NCBI GenBank assembly: GCA_963377175.1
Contig: CAUJNA010003750.1
Coordinates: 119,534-183,533 of the forward strand
Source of the DNA: Effrenium voratum
Lineage: Eukaryota; Sar; Dinophyceae; Suessiales; Symbiodiniaceae
Reading direction: 5' to 3'
DNA length: 64,000 nt
Shown: positions 43,733 to 54,000 of the stretch, piece after piece
Layout of the letters: every line of letters begins with the position of its first letter
Position numbering within the stretch: position 1 is the stretch's first letter
Program-made: the position numbers and the translations under genes
The notes under the pieces: generated by a model
Told to the model about the DNA's origin: nothing
Databases searched by the model: none
The model's input: the letters and a program-made list of their open reading frames with translations, nothing else

Positions 43733-46700
43733 ATGGATACTGATTTTGGAGAGACGGAACAAATAAATCCAGAATTTACAAAACTAATAAAAATAATGAA
43801 ACACGACGAGGAGTTTGCCAAACACATGGAACATTTAGAAAATCAGGAATATGGCTTAGATGGTATAAAAATATTGTCCATGGAGATGATGAATAAATCA
43901 GGTGAAAAGTTTGATATATTAGCAGAAAATTTAAGAGATGCATCTAACGTATCCGTTTTCCATGCATATATATATACACATTTAAAAATGAGTGAGGACA
44001 CTATACGAAAGGCAATTAAACAAGGCAATTATATTAAAAATGAATGTTGGATAAATTCATTAACTGATTTTTACAGTGATACAATCATGAATGAAAGAAC
44101 CCGCAACAGACTAACCAGAGATAAAATTATTGAAATCATAGGTAGGACTGATTTTGTGGAAGTAGGAGCAACCATTCAAGAAATGGAAGCAGTATTTAAG
44201 CAGTTTAATATTCAAGTTAGAATTTTTGATTTTGTAAATGAACTTATTTACAAATATAACCCAAAAATAAGAAACCGTCATATTAAAACATTTTACGCTA
44301 TGGTGAAAAATAACCATATTTATACATTAAACCACGATTTAAGCAAAATACAACAAAAACAAGTAATATCAAAACTACCCACTATAAAGGCACACACTGA
44401 TTATTATATAAATGAAAGAGAGGAACCACCGCAATACAAAATGATTAAATGTATAGATGATATACTTAAAATTAAAACTGATGATAAAACAAGGGAAGTA
44501 TATTTAGTACCCGAAGATAATAATTTGGCAGAAATATTTTTCCAGTTGATAAATATTGGATATGAACCCAGAATTAAATACACTGGTATTATTGATGAAA
44601 TTAGAGTCAAATTTAACAAGATAACATATATCATAAAGACTCAAAATTTAATTAAATCATCCAGCGATGGTTGGATCGCAGCAGATAATGAAACTATGTA
44701 CAACAATATGAATAAAGCAATGTTTAATTTTAATAAATCTTTATTTATTTTATCTCACAAATCTTTTTATAATGACATTGATATAAAAATATTAAACGAA
44801 ACAAGGACTGTAGCACCTTCGGCATTATTATGGGATAAATTTAATTTAATGTGTATAACTGAAATCGATGTAAATAAGGCATTTACAAAAGGTTTCATAG
44901 ATATTACTGAAATACCAGTTTTTAATCAGTTTGACAATTGGAAAGAATACAATGATGCAATTAATATTGATGAACTCCACGATCTAACATTATATTATAT
45001 TGAAGTTAACTATCCGAATATACCAAATAAATACAGTATGGAACGTATTAAACGTAAGCATCTTTTGGAGGAAAGTTTAAAATTTAAATCAAAAGAAGAA
45101 GTTGAATTCATAATGACAAAAACGGTACTGGGGAATAAAGAGGGCTTAATGTTTAATAAAAAATATAATTTAGTTTATGGTAAGTTTTTAAAACAGTTTA
45201 TTAATCAATATAATATTAAAGTATTATATTATAAACAACCTTCGTTTATTCATAAAACAAACTATAAGGATATGGTTAATGAACTTTGGAAAACTACTAT
45301 AGATGAAGATGATGATGATGATGATGATATACTAAGTAAAAAATTAATAGCAAATGTCAATTTTGGATTATTAGAGAAGGGAGAGGCTACCGCGCATCAA
45401 AGCATTTTGTTTAAGAGTATTGATGAAGCAATCCATTATCAAACAGAATACGGAGGCAAAATTCATAAGTTATCACAGATAGAAGGCAAAATTCATAGGT
45501 TATCACGTATAGGTACAGAAGACGAAGAGCATGAGGATGCGTATGAAGAGTATACACGTGAACTAGATGAAAGAAATATAAAAGCATCATATTATATATT
45601 AAAATTAAGGGATAAAGCAGTATTAAGAAACGGCTATAGATATATTAAAGAACTACTCATGCAACATCATAATTTTAAAATGAACCAAGACATTTACAAA
45701 TTAATAGTCAACGATATTAATGTATATAGTGTGAAAACCGATGCTTTTGTAATTGATTCATACAATGTAGAGAAAGCAAAGCAATTATTAGAATTTCATA
45801 ATGATATAGGAGGTTGGAAAGTTTCTGGACGAGACAATGAAATTAATCTTCCTACTGTAAAATATGAAGTTGTTAAGAATGATCTAATAAAAATACCAGT
45901 TCATGAAAGTAAAACTATTGATATTAAAGATGAATACGACACTGATAACATTATAGAGATTGTTAAACAGAATAACCCTATTATGATCAGGGGCGAACTA
46001 CCGGGCACAGGAAAATCATATATATGTCAAAAAATGGTTGATAAAAAATATAAGGTAATATTTATTTGTCCTACTAATAAATTATTACAGGCATTCGAAG
46101 GTCAAGCAATGACTATAAATAAGTTTTTTGGAATAAACTACGGCGATGCAAAATTAGAACCATTTGATTTTACAGAATTTGATGTAATCGTATTTGATGA
46201 AATTTATTTCAGTAATTTAAATATATATTGGAGAATAAAACAATTTGTAGAGCAGAATAAACACAACAAAATTATAATAGCAACGGGAGACACCAAGCAA
46301 TTAAAACCAGTTCAAGAGATAACAAATACTCGAGACTATGAATTATATACTGATAATATTATAGATAACATTTTTGAATATAATATTTTGTTAAAAGAAT
46401 GTAAAAGACTTAACACACAGGAAGATAAGGATAAACTAAGAAATATTAAATTTGATATTTTTGAAAATAAATTACCTATTATGAAAGTTATTGAAAAATA
46501 TTTCGAATATACAACTGACATAAGCAATTCTAACAACAACATAGCATTTTTAAATACAACTTGTAAAAATGTCTCAAATGAAATTAGAAAATTAGAAAAT
46601 AGAGAAGATGAATACGAAGTAGGCGAATTTTTAACATGTAGGGAATATACTAAAACTAAAACATCAGTGTTTAATGTAAATTTCAAATATAAAATAGTTC

Positions 46701-47263
46701 ATATCGGAAGCGATGGAATATTTACATTAAAGAATGTCAAAACCGAAATTTTACAATCCGTAGAAGTTGCTAAAATAAGAAGCAATTTTATATTTGCATA
46801 TTGCTCAACTTGTCATTCTGCCCAAGGCAGTAGCATTGATGATACCATAACAATTTTTGATTATAACCATTTTTTGGTAAAGAATTATCCAGAATGGATA
46901 TGGACTGCAATTACAAGGTGTAGAGATTTAAACAAAGTTAAATTTTATAAATATACAAAAGATATTGATGATGTATTTAATCAAAAATGTATTATGAGTT
47001 ATTTTGAAAGGAAAGTATTAAATTACAAAGAACAGGACAGGAAAGCAAAAAGAACCATATCTAAAGAAGGTTATGTAAATACACAGTGGTTTTTACACAA
47101 TATAAATAATCAATGCAATTACTGCGGATGTGGTTTTACTATTGATATGAAAAATGGTAATATCATTACAAATCTAACAGCACAACGAAAATCAAACGAG
47201 TTGTCGCACGAACTGAATAATATTATTCCTTACTGTGTTAGGTGCAATTGTAGTTGTAAATGA
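43733..47263 (+). CDS. OTU-like / divergent family-B DNA polymerase / SF1 helicase fusion, 1176 aa
   Basis: This is the replication protein. Residues ~95-200 resemble an OTU-type cysteine protease fold (Cys105 in NECWINSL, His195 in KNNHIYTL; tentative). Next comes a polymerase palm: motif A EIDVNKAFTKGF (Asp379), motif B KLIANVNFG (537-545), motif C YSVKTDAFVI (Asp670), in which the first Asp of the usual DTD is replaced. I find no clear exonuclease motifs. An SF1 helicase follows: GELPGTGKS (754-762), VIVFDEI (Asp822), GDTKQLKPV (852-860), CHSAQG (1027-1032), TAITRCRDL (1058-1066). The C-terminus has CNYCGCGF (from Cys1128) and YCVRCNCSCK, an HNH-like treble-clef zinc module. ATG 43733 is the first Met after the upstream stop. 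Confidence 0.85.
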   Translation: MDTDFGETEQINPEFTKLIKIMKHDEEFAKHMEHLENQEYGLDGIKILSMEMMNKSGEKFDILAENLRDASNVSVFHAYIYTHLKMSEDTIRKAIKQGNYIKNECWINSLTDFYSDTIMNERTRNRLTRDKIIEIIGRTDFVEVGATIQEMEAVFKQFNIQVRIFDFVNELIYKYNPKIRNRHIKTFYAMVKNNHIYTLNHDLSKIQQKQVISKLPTIKAHTDYYINEREEPPQYKMIKCIDDILKIKTDDKTREVYLVPEDNNLAEIFFQLINIGYEPRIKYTGIIDEIRVKFNKITYIIKTQNLIKSSSDGWIAADNETMYNNMNKAMFNFNKSLFILSHKSFYNDIDIKILNETRTVAPSALLWDKFNLMCITEIDVNKAFTKGFIDITEIPVFNQFDNWKEYNDAINIDELHDLTLYYIEVNYPNIPNKYSMERIKRKHLLEESLKFKSKEEVEFIMTKTVLGNKEGLMFNKKYNLVYGKFLKQFINQYNIKVLYYKQPSFIHKTNYKDMVNELWKTTIDEDDDDDDDILSKKLIANVNFGLLEKGEATAHQSILFKSIDEAIHYQTEYGGKIHKLSQIEGKIHRLSRIGTEDEEHEDAYEEYTRELDERNIKASYYILKLRDKAVLRNGYRYIKELLMQHHNFKMNQDIYKLIVNDINVYSVKTDAFVIDSYNVEKAKQLLEFHNDIGGWKVSGRDNEINLPTVKYEVVKNDLIKIPVHESKTIDIKDEYDTDNIIEIVKQNNPIMIRGELPGTGKSYICQKMVDKKYKVIFICPTNKLLQAFEGQAMTINKFFGINYGDAKLEPFDFTEFDVIVFDEIYFSNLNIYWRIKQFVEQNKHNKIIIATGDTKQLKPVQEITNTRDYELYTDNIIDNIFEYNILLKECKRLNTQEDKDKLRNIKFDIFENKLPIMKVIEKYFEYTTDISNSNNNIAFLNTTCKNVSNEIRKLENREDEYEVGEFLTCREYTKTKTSVFNVNFKYKIVHIGSDGIFTLKNVKTEILQSVEVAKIRSNFIFAYCSTCHSAQGSSIDDTITIFDYNHFLVKNYPEWIWTAITRCRDLNKVKFYKYTKDIDDVFNQKCIMSYFERKVLNYKEQDRKAKRTISKEGYVNTQWFLHNINNQCNYCGCGFTIDMKNGNIITNLTAQRKSNELSHELNNIIPYCVRCNCSCK
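45451..45513. repeat. 30-bp in-frame tandem duplication in the polymerase-helicase gene
   Basis: GGCAAAATTCATAAGTTATC plus CACAGATAGAA is followed by a near-identical copy (GGCAAAATTCATAGGTTATC), giving the peptide repeat GKIHKLSQIE / GKIHRLSRIG. It sits between polymerase motifs B and C and keeps the frame. Confidence 0.8.
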
Positions 47264-47288
47264 TAATAATGTAAATACTAGTTTAATA

Positions 47289-47316
47289 TTTCTTGTAAAA
47301 AGTATTTAAAGAAATA
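47289..47316 (+). promoter_or_regulatory. Early-type promoter motif, copy 4
   Basis: TTTCTTGTAAAAAGTATTTA followed by AAGAAATA, ending 24 bases before ATG 47341. Confidence 0.75.
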
Positions 47317-47340
47317 AAAACTATATATATTATAATAGGA

Positions 47341-47883
47341 ATGGTTGAAACCGAAATCAATAATTATATCAATAAGAAATGCTACGACTGTTGCCACTTC
47401 AAAAAGGAAAATATGGAATTATACAAATTGAATTTACCTAATGGAATAGTTAATAATATTATTGATTATTCTTTGGATGAAAAAGGCGAATGTGAAAATT
47501 GTCAGGAATGGAGAGATAATCAAGCTATAATCAATTGTTTGTTGAGAAAAAAAAGAAGAAATAATAGAAATGTTGAAGATGCCATTTTGATATTTTTAAC
47601 TGTGTATAAAATACCACATTACAGTTATGTTAGAATATTTCTGAAAATCAGTAAGAAAAAATATGAAATGATTAAAGGTATATTGTGGATGTTGACTTGT
47701 CATTTTAGGGAAGGGTTTGATGTAAAAGAAGACATTAAAACATATATTGAAGGAAAAAAGTTTAATGTGAAAAATACAGTGAGAGATATTAATATTATTT
47801 TTAAAATAATGCATGAAAGAGATACGATATATACACAATTTAATGGTCATCAATTGAATTATTATCCTGAACTTAAGTTATAA
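47341..47883 (+). CDS. CxxC-module viral protein, 180 aa, overlapping the right inverted repeat
   Basis: The N-terminus CYDCCHFKKENMELYKLNLP and CENCQEW mirrors the CxxC module of the 41226 protein, including the LYKxxL spacing, so the two probably share ancestry. The rest (LLRKKRRNNRNVEDA..., KFNVKNTVRDINIIFKIMHE) is basic and helical. Its last 42 codons lie in the right inverted repeat and are duplicated as a fragment in the left one. It has its own early-type motif. Function unknown; zinc-dependent nucleic-acid binding is plausible. Confidence 0.75.
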   Translation: MVETEINNYINKKCYDCCHFKKENMELYKLNLPNGIVNNIIDYSLDEKGECENCQEWRDNQAIINCLLRKKRRNNRNVEDAILIFLTVYKIPHYSYVRIFLKISKKKYEMIKGILWMLTCHFREGFDVKEDIKTYIEGKKFNVKNTVRDINIIFKIMHERDTIYTQFNGHQLNYYPELKL

Positions 47884-48733
47884 AATTCTATCTACCTAAC
47901 CTTGCCCATAATATTTCTACAAAATTTATGATAAAAAGATTGTAAGATAATTTATCATAATTTTTGGAATAATATTTTTGAAAATTTATTTTTTGAAAAA
48001 TTACTTTTTTTTGAAAATATTATTTATTGAACATATTTTTTTTGAAAATATTTGTTTTTTTGAGAAATATTATTTTTGAAAATATGTTTTTTTTTTTAAC
48101 AATATTATTTTTTTTGAGAAATATTATTTTTTTTGAAAATATTATTTTTTTTTGAGAAATATTATTTTTTTTGAAAATATTATATATTTTTTTGAGAAAT
48201 ATTATTTTTTTTGAGAAATATTATTTTTTTGAACAATATTATTTTTGAAAATATATTTTTTGAAAATATTATTTTTTTGAACAATATTATTTTTGAAAAT
48301 ATATTTGTTGAAAATATATTTTTTTTTTGAGAAATATTTTTTTTTTTTGAGAAATATTATTTTTTTTTGAGAAATATTATTTTTGAAAATATTTTTTTTA
48401 ACAATATTATTTTTGATTTGTTTTTATGAATGAGCTTAACCTTGCCCATGCATCCTACCATCAATAACCATATCATATGAACCACCCTATACTCCTATTT
48501 CCACTCAAGCATCCTAACAATGACAAGAATGATGGATTAGAAAATGAGAAAAATGTAACTTTTTTGATGGATTTTGAGGTTGAGACTGTTATGAAATGTT
48601 TTGAGTGGAAACATGCATAATGAATAAGGATGACGATTTGAATAGTGAAAAAATGGTTGAAAAATGCTGTTCTTGCGTAGGGTGGGGGTCACGCTCGGGT
48701 ACCACAAAAAGATGGGCAAGGCCTACCCTAACT
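47755..48733. repeat. Right terminal inverted repeat
   Basis: Reverse complement of 26744-27716. It begins inside the 47341 gene, continues through the AT-rich array (about 47990-48415) and the ordinary-composition outer 300 bases, and ends CCTACCCTAACT. The outer ~300 bases differ from the left arm by only a few substitutions (e.g. GCATATTTCC versus GCATGTTTCC), so the arms have been homogenised recently or the insertion is young. Confidence 0.95.
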
Positions 48734-48738
48734 ACAAC
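48734..48738. repeat. Target-site duplication, right copy (ACAAC)
   Basis: Exact repeat of the five bases that precede the left terminus (26739-26743). Confidence 0.9.
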
Positions 48739-48900
48739 TTGGTGGGGTGTCGAACACATTGGGATATCCTTTCGGATTGTGTGACTCGCGGCAAACAAAA
48801 CAAGTTGTGGACTATCTTTATGATGCCCACCAAAAGGCCCCCAAGTAAAGTTCATGTCGCGCCCATTTCTGAATGGCGGTTGACTGCTCGCAGGAAAACG
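48739..48900 (+). CDS. Host exon, right half, interrupted by the viral element
   Basis: The frame that enters the element from the left flank resumes here in phase and reads LVGCRTHWDILSDCVTRGKQ, then NKLWTIFMMPTKRPPSKVHV and onwards, open to 48990. The true exon end is unclear; candidate donor (GTAAAG, near 48845) and acceptor-like (CGCAG, near 48893) sites are present. The protein is not recognised, but the composition is that of a folded protein. Confidence 0.5.
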
Positions 48901-48989
48901 CTCTCTTTGGATCCGGCACCGCAGCCGCAAGTTGGGAGCATCGCATGGCGGTGGGGGGGGGGAGCGGTTCCCAGGCAACCCACCCCCTG

Positions 48990-50760
48990 ACGCTTCCGAA
49001 GGAACTTCTAAGTCCTAGCATGCCCCAAATGGACACACGCCGCTTTAAGCCATACATTCTATATGATATGTTGTTTGGGTACTACCCTGAATGGCCTCCT
49101 GCACACCTTGATTTTTGGGGTATCCATTTGGGGTGTGAGAGTAGGAACTGGGACGCAAGCCGTATTTACGAAAAGAGAAGACTCCCAAAGACATGATTGA
49201 TCCTCCTGCGCGTGATGCGCACCTAAATGATTTCTGCGCTTGGGCAAACCAGAGAGCGACTTCTTGTGACTTCGCCCATGATCCCATATTTCAGGTGTGT
49301 GCCTCATTATAAGTCATTCAGACGTGTGATTTGAAGGGCCATTTGGAATGAGATTCGCTGGGCTGAGTGAAAAGATGCAACCCAATACAAGACCAACAGT
49401 GCCCTGTCGGAGTTAGGCATTCTCTTGACGATTGTCTATTCTGCAAAGCTTAGGCCACCCAGCAAGTCGATGTCAATCTGCATGTCCCCCAACAGTCTTC
49501 GGATGAAGACAATATATTTCATGTGTCATCCACTCTCGTGCAGTTGTGGAATAGAACTTTTCACTGGAAAGTGTGTCGCCCGCGGCTCCAGAACAGTGAG
49601 AGTTTATATTTGGATCACCCCCCTAGCCCAAAGAAGACCAGTGACATTGGTCATATTCGCTTCCTTCCCTGTCTTCCAAGCCACCTCCAGCCCGGAGAAG
49701 GCATGAGAACAGTGCGAAAGCATGGCATTCTACACCGTTCACCACTATATGGTCGTTGTTGGAGATGATGGAATTGGGTGACTTGTCACACGTGGAAAAC
49801 TCCTTCATGAAGGATATGTTGGTCAAGCTACTGTATGTGACACACGCACAGAATCTGTGATCGGCCGGACGAATTCGAAGGAGCAGGCGTGATTTTGCTG
49901 TTACTGTAACAGTTCTTGCTTAGCATCTCCTTGACGCCCTAAGTCGGATATTCCGCATTGGGGCAGCATCATTTGTCAAATCAATAATATCTTGATAGAG
50001 TGATTTCGTTGAAAGCAGCGGCGACCGTGTCGATGATATGGGGTGTCCGAAAATAGGGTTCCAATTGGTTTCTTTTTTTTAAGCCATCCAACAAGGGTAT
50101 CAACTCCCCATATGTGACTCTCAGAGAGTTGCACTCATGTGGGTTTCCTTCCAACCCGAACAAAACGGGGCTACGAGTTTTGACTCGTCACAACCGTTCC
50201 CCCAGTTGCCCAAAGCCGACCTTTTGACCTTTCGGGTTGGCCAAGGTCACAAAGGGTTAACCAGTTTCGAGGTTCGGCAAGCGACTTCCAGCTGTCCCTC
50301 ATTCTTTCAGGGCTTCCTTCTTTTCCTCCCTAGGGCATGTGATCATTGAAAGAGGTGGCAACCAGGGAACCAACACGGTATGAACACTGGCTATTCATGT
50401 GGGTATGTGTCCTCAAAAGGGGGGCCCACATAAATGACATTTTTCTTGGTGTCCCTTTCAACCAGTTTTAAAGGGGGTGCCCTCAACAGACAACACACAC
50501 ACACACCACTGTTGGCAACGCCGAGGTGGGTCATCGCCGGGTGCCCAAGTGGCTCGATTCTTGCTGCGCCTCTTACCCTTGCTAGGGGTCTCCTGCAAGT
50601 TTATTTTGTGTTCTGCGGTGGACGAAATGTGAAGCAGAATCTGAACATTCTTCTAGAGGTGTCTTTTCCGGTGAGACAGAATCTGAAAGCATGATTTTTT
50701 GGTGTACAGTGTACCTTTGGGTTGGAAGCCGCAAAACTCACATGCTTTTATAAAGCAGTT
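48990..50760. other. Host flank, no recognisable gene
   Basis: Balanced-composition sequence with one clear dispersed palindromic repeat copy (50411-50488: ends TCCTCAAAAGGGGGGCCC and GGGGGTGCCCTCAACAG). Open frames are short and not recognised. Confidence 0.45.
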
Positions 50761-50769
50761 TTGGGACAA

Positions 50770-50832
50770 CGATGGATGGATGGATGGATGGATGGATGGA
50801 TGGATGGATGGATGGATGGATGGATGGACGGA
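50770..50832. repeat. (GATG)n tetranucleotide repeat
   Basis: About fifteen units of GATG with one late substitution (GACG). It reads as a Trp-Met-Asp-Gly repeat within a longer open frame. Confidence 0.95.
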
Positions 50833-50839
50833 TGGAGCG

Positions 50840-51091
50840 ACCTGCAAGGCTCTGCGGCTAACGCCTCCGTACACGTCATTGGCCGCCCTTTGGTTGGAGT
50901 TCAAGGCCGACTGGCCACAAGCAGCTATGAACTGGATTCCACATAAATCTGTAGGGGAGTACTGCAGCTGGCATCTTGGTGCATGGCAGCTGGCCGCTGC
51001 ACAACGCGTCTACACATTCACCATGAAGCGACCTGGAAAGGTTCAGCAATTGCTCAGTAAGGCTGCAGACACTGAAGTGCCGAACTGGTGA
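50840..51091 (+). CDS. Possible host terminal exon, product unknown
   Basis: After the GATG repeat one frame reads [40 protein letters not shown] and [20 protein letters not shown] before TGA at 51089-51091. Composition and codon use look like real coding sequence. No family recognised. A GTGAGC at 51088 and TTTCAG at 51119-51124 could instead mark a tiny intron, but joining there gives an immediate stop. Confidence 0.35.
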
Positions 51092-54000
51092 GCCCTTCTT
51101 TCTGCACCTTTCTTTTTGTTTCAGTCCTTGAGAGGGACAAATCGTTTTGTGATGGCTTGACTCGGTTGTTCAACATCATACACCCTTTTGGCAAATGGCA
51201 GTGGTTTCCCTTTCTTGAAATTGGTGTCCTGCTGCGGAGGGTTAGGAATGCGCGGCCATTTTGCGCAACCCAGTTTGATTGGGCATCGTTCAAGTCTTGC
51301 ACAGCTTGGAGCGCTCAGGTCTATGAAGAAGCCTTCTGTGGCATCCTCCGGCGGCGGTTGGGGGCTCACAGTTACAAAATAGTTGCAGGTGTTGAATTAA
51401 TTGCCAATCATGTCATACATGTGATAAAACAAAAAATAAGTACAGTAGGAGCATCCATTTGGGGGACATGTAAGTCATCAAGATCTGGAGGGATCATTGT
51501 GTGCAGTGTCAAGCATGATGCTCGGCACATAATTGAGCAGGGTTCAAAACCTTGCTCTACTGCGATCGGAGCCATTGAGTGGCGGTTCTGACATTTTCTC
51601 GCCACCTCAGCTTCAAGCTTGCGCCACAACACCGGCCAATGACTTGAGGACATAAGTCACATGGGCACACTGCGTCACGGGCCGATGCAGACTTGGCAAG
51701 AGCAAACAGTCCAGACGGGAAAACCGGAGCAGCTGCAAGAGCTCATCAGCCTACAACATCGACTAGCGAGATCTCCATATTCCCTTATTCTCTGGGTGAT
51801 TGAAACATCACCTTTTCGGAAGTACCCTATGAGTTCTAGGAATTTGCTTCAGTAGAAATGGCCATGGATCAAAATCCCGCAGTGAACATCCCAATCCCCA
51901 CTTTCCATGGACTACAATGGGTGGTGAATTCACCTACCGACCAAAATGGGATCCCAAAACGGTTTTGACCCACAGCCAAATGTAGAACATGCGAGAAACC
52001 CCGTGGTTCTTCTTGCCCCATAGGCTTCTTGCCCGGGCAACGGATCGGCTCGCCATGCCGTGACGGGTCAACAAAGGGCGCCGGACGCGGCCTGGGAAAG
52101 GCGCCGGTCGCCCCCCAAAAAAAATCCAGGGAAGTAGGCCGAAAAGGGCTTCCCCCACAGGGAAATTCCTGAAGTGCGGCTGTCGCCCCTTTGAGTCTGG
52201 CCCATGAGCTTTGAGAAGACTTTCTTACTGTCAGGTTCTGGCTATGACTCGCCTGGGTGCCTTTCCTTTCTAGGCAGCATGCACCGGACAGGGCGGCCTC
52301 ACTTTTTGCGGCCTTGCTCAACTAGCCCCCAAGTTTCTGCCTCTTGGAGTGTTCCTGAGGGTGCAAATTGATTTCGCTGGGTTTCCATCACCCACCAATT
52401 CGCCCCCTTGGTGTTCAGTGCGCTTCATGACTTCAAGTTCCCATCGGATCGCGGCGTCCAGGATGGATAGCACCTCGGACTCCAGCAGTGACTCCGTGTC
52501 TTGGCACATAGCTCTTCCCTTTTTGTTAAGGGCTCTTTTAACGTGAGCTTCCTCTTGGTGAGGTGTTTACTAGTGAAAATCAAAGGAGCCCTGTTGCACC
52601 TTCATTTGAAGCGTGCGTCAATAACAGGCATGTTTCATTTAAGCAGGGGATGCCAAAAAGGGCACGGCTCATAGTCTTGCCAGACCCCATGTGTAGCACC
52701 CAAAAAGCTTCACTACGTTTGGAGCAGAATCAGCCCCTTTATCCAATGCGAAGGGCTCTTCTTTCGTGTCAGTGTCTCAATCACAGTCTTGTATGAGGTG
52801 CCAGGGTTGCCGATTTATAGACCACCTTGCTCGCGGACATGTATGGAACGCCAAAAAAAGTGCGGTTTTGTGTTAGACCCAAGAAAAGTTGTACGGGCCA
52901 TTGGTATGTGGCCCCCTGCTCATTCAAGATACCAGCCACACATTGGTCATAGGGGTATGCAATGAAGGGAGCACATACCAAGCCCAAGTGGTAGGCCCAA
53001 GAGCCACTCGAGTCGTCCTAGATTTATAGGTCGGAGCATTTGCCAAGGGGAAGCTGTGCATATTTCCCTGGGACAAATCTATGCCGTTGGTAGAGACCGA
53101 GGACTTGGAGAGAGCTGCTGTGACTCAGAAGCGGCCCTGGATGCATATAGTGAGCCTTGGCATCCATTCTCAGACTGTGATGCCACTCTGCATGCTCATC
53201 AAACAAGCCTGGTTTTCCAGTCGGATTGGCAACAGTTTGCAGCTCTTGCAATCATTTGTTCTCAACTCCACCTGAACTGTTTTTTTACCCAGCACTCAAT
53301 CCATTTGGCAATTGGCCAGTTTGCACTATCCATTGCTCATCGGTTCAGTGGCACCCGTTTGTCCCTTATCGTTTGGTGGGTTTCCCTTTACCTACCAGGT
53401 TCACTGGTCAACTGGAACCGGTTTTGCGGCACGCCAAAACCAGCGTGGCACGGAGCTCCGAGGTTTGACATCGCGATGGTTTCTGTACAGAGACTGGGCT
53501 GAAATGAATGGCCGTCGTTTTTCCTTGCGGGAGATGGAAGGAACCAAGTTCTCCCCTTGAACTGCCCATGGCTCATGTGATGGCTGCGCCTTTTGGGCCA
53601 GAGGAGAGCCATGACTTGGCCAAGCCTTCTGAAACTGCGGTTTGCGAGAGAGGAAATGTCAGAGGGAACCCGCAGGAAACCGTTTATGACATGTCCTACG
53701 GTGTGGGATCTTCCAACCTCCACTGGAGCAAGCCTAATAGGGCCGATGTTTAATCATCCTTCTTTTGCTTTCACCTGAAATTTGAACAGACGGGCATTCT
53801 TGCAGTGAGCAACTGAGCCGCAATCAACACCCAGGTGAGTGCAGGTTGTCGGGGGGCCAGTCCCAGCCAGAAGGAGGTGCGCCCTCTCTTCTTTTGACTT
53901 GACTCTTTACACATTGTTGGGTAGAGTCGTTTGGCACAGGTGCTGATTGTGACGCAACAGTGAATGAGCAGATTGGAGGTTTGCCTTGAGCATCAGAAAG

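Larger units (their letters stand above)
26744..48733. mobile_element. Endogenous Polinton-like virus, full length (21,990 bp)
   Basis: The element is bounded by about 0.98-kb inverted repeats, flanked by a perfect 5-bp duplication, and begins AGTTAGGGTAGG and ends CCTACCCTAACT. It is strongly AT-rich against a GC-balanced host. Its genes include the Polinton/PLV hallmark set: double jelly-roll major capsid, single jelly-roll penton, A32-type packaging ATPase, rve integrase and a DNA polymerase fused to a helicase, plus a lipase-like protein and an S74 fibre. Size, termini and gene set fit the Polinton/PLV assemblage (Preplasmiviricota). I recognise no adenain-type maturation protease. Frameshifts in the capsid gene suggest this copy is not fully functional, unless they are assembly errors. 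Confidence 0.95.

Noticed and set aside
51088..51124. 37-bp intron with GTGAGC and TTTCAG ends
   Set aside because: Joining the flanking segments in the open frame gives a stop within two codons, so it does not extend the reading frame.
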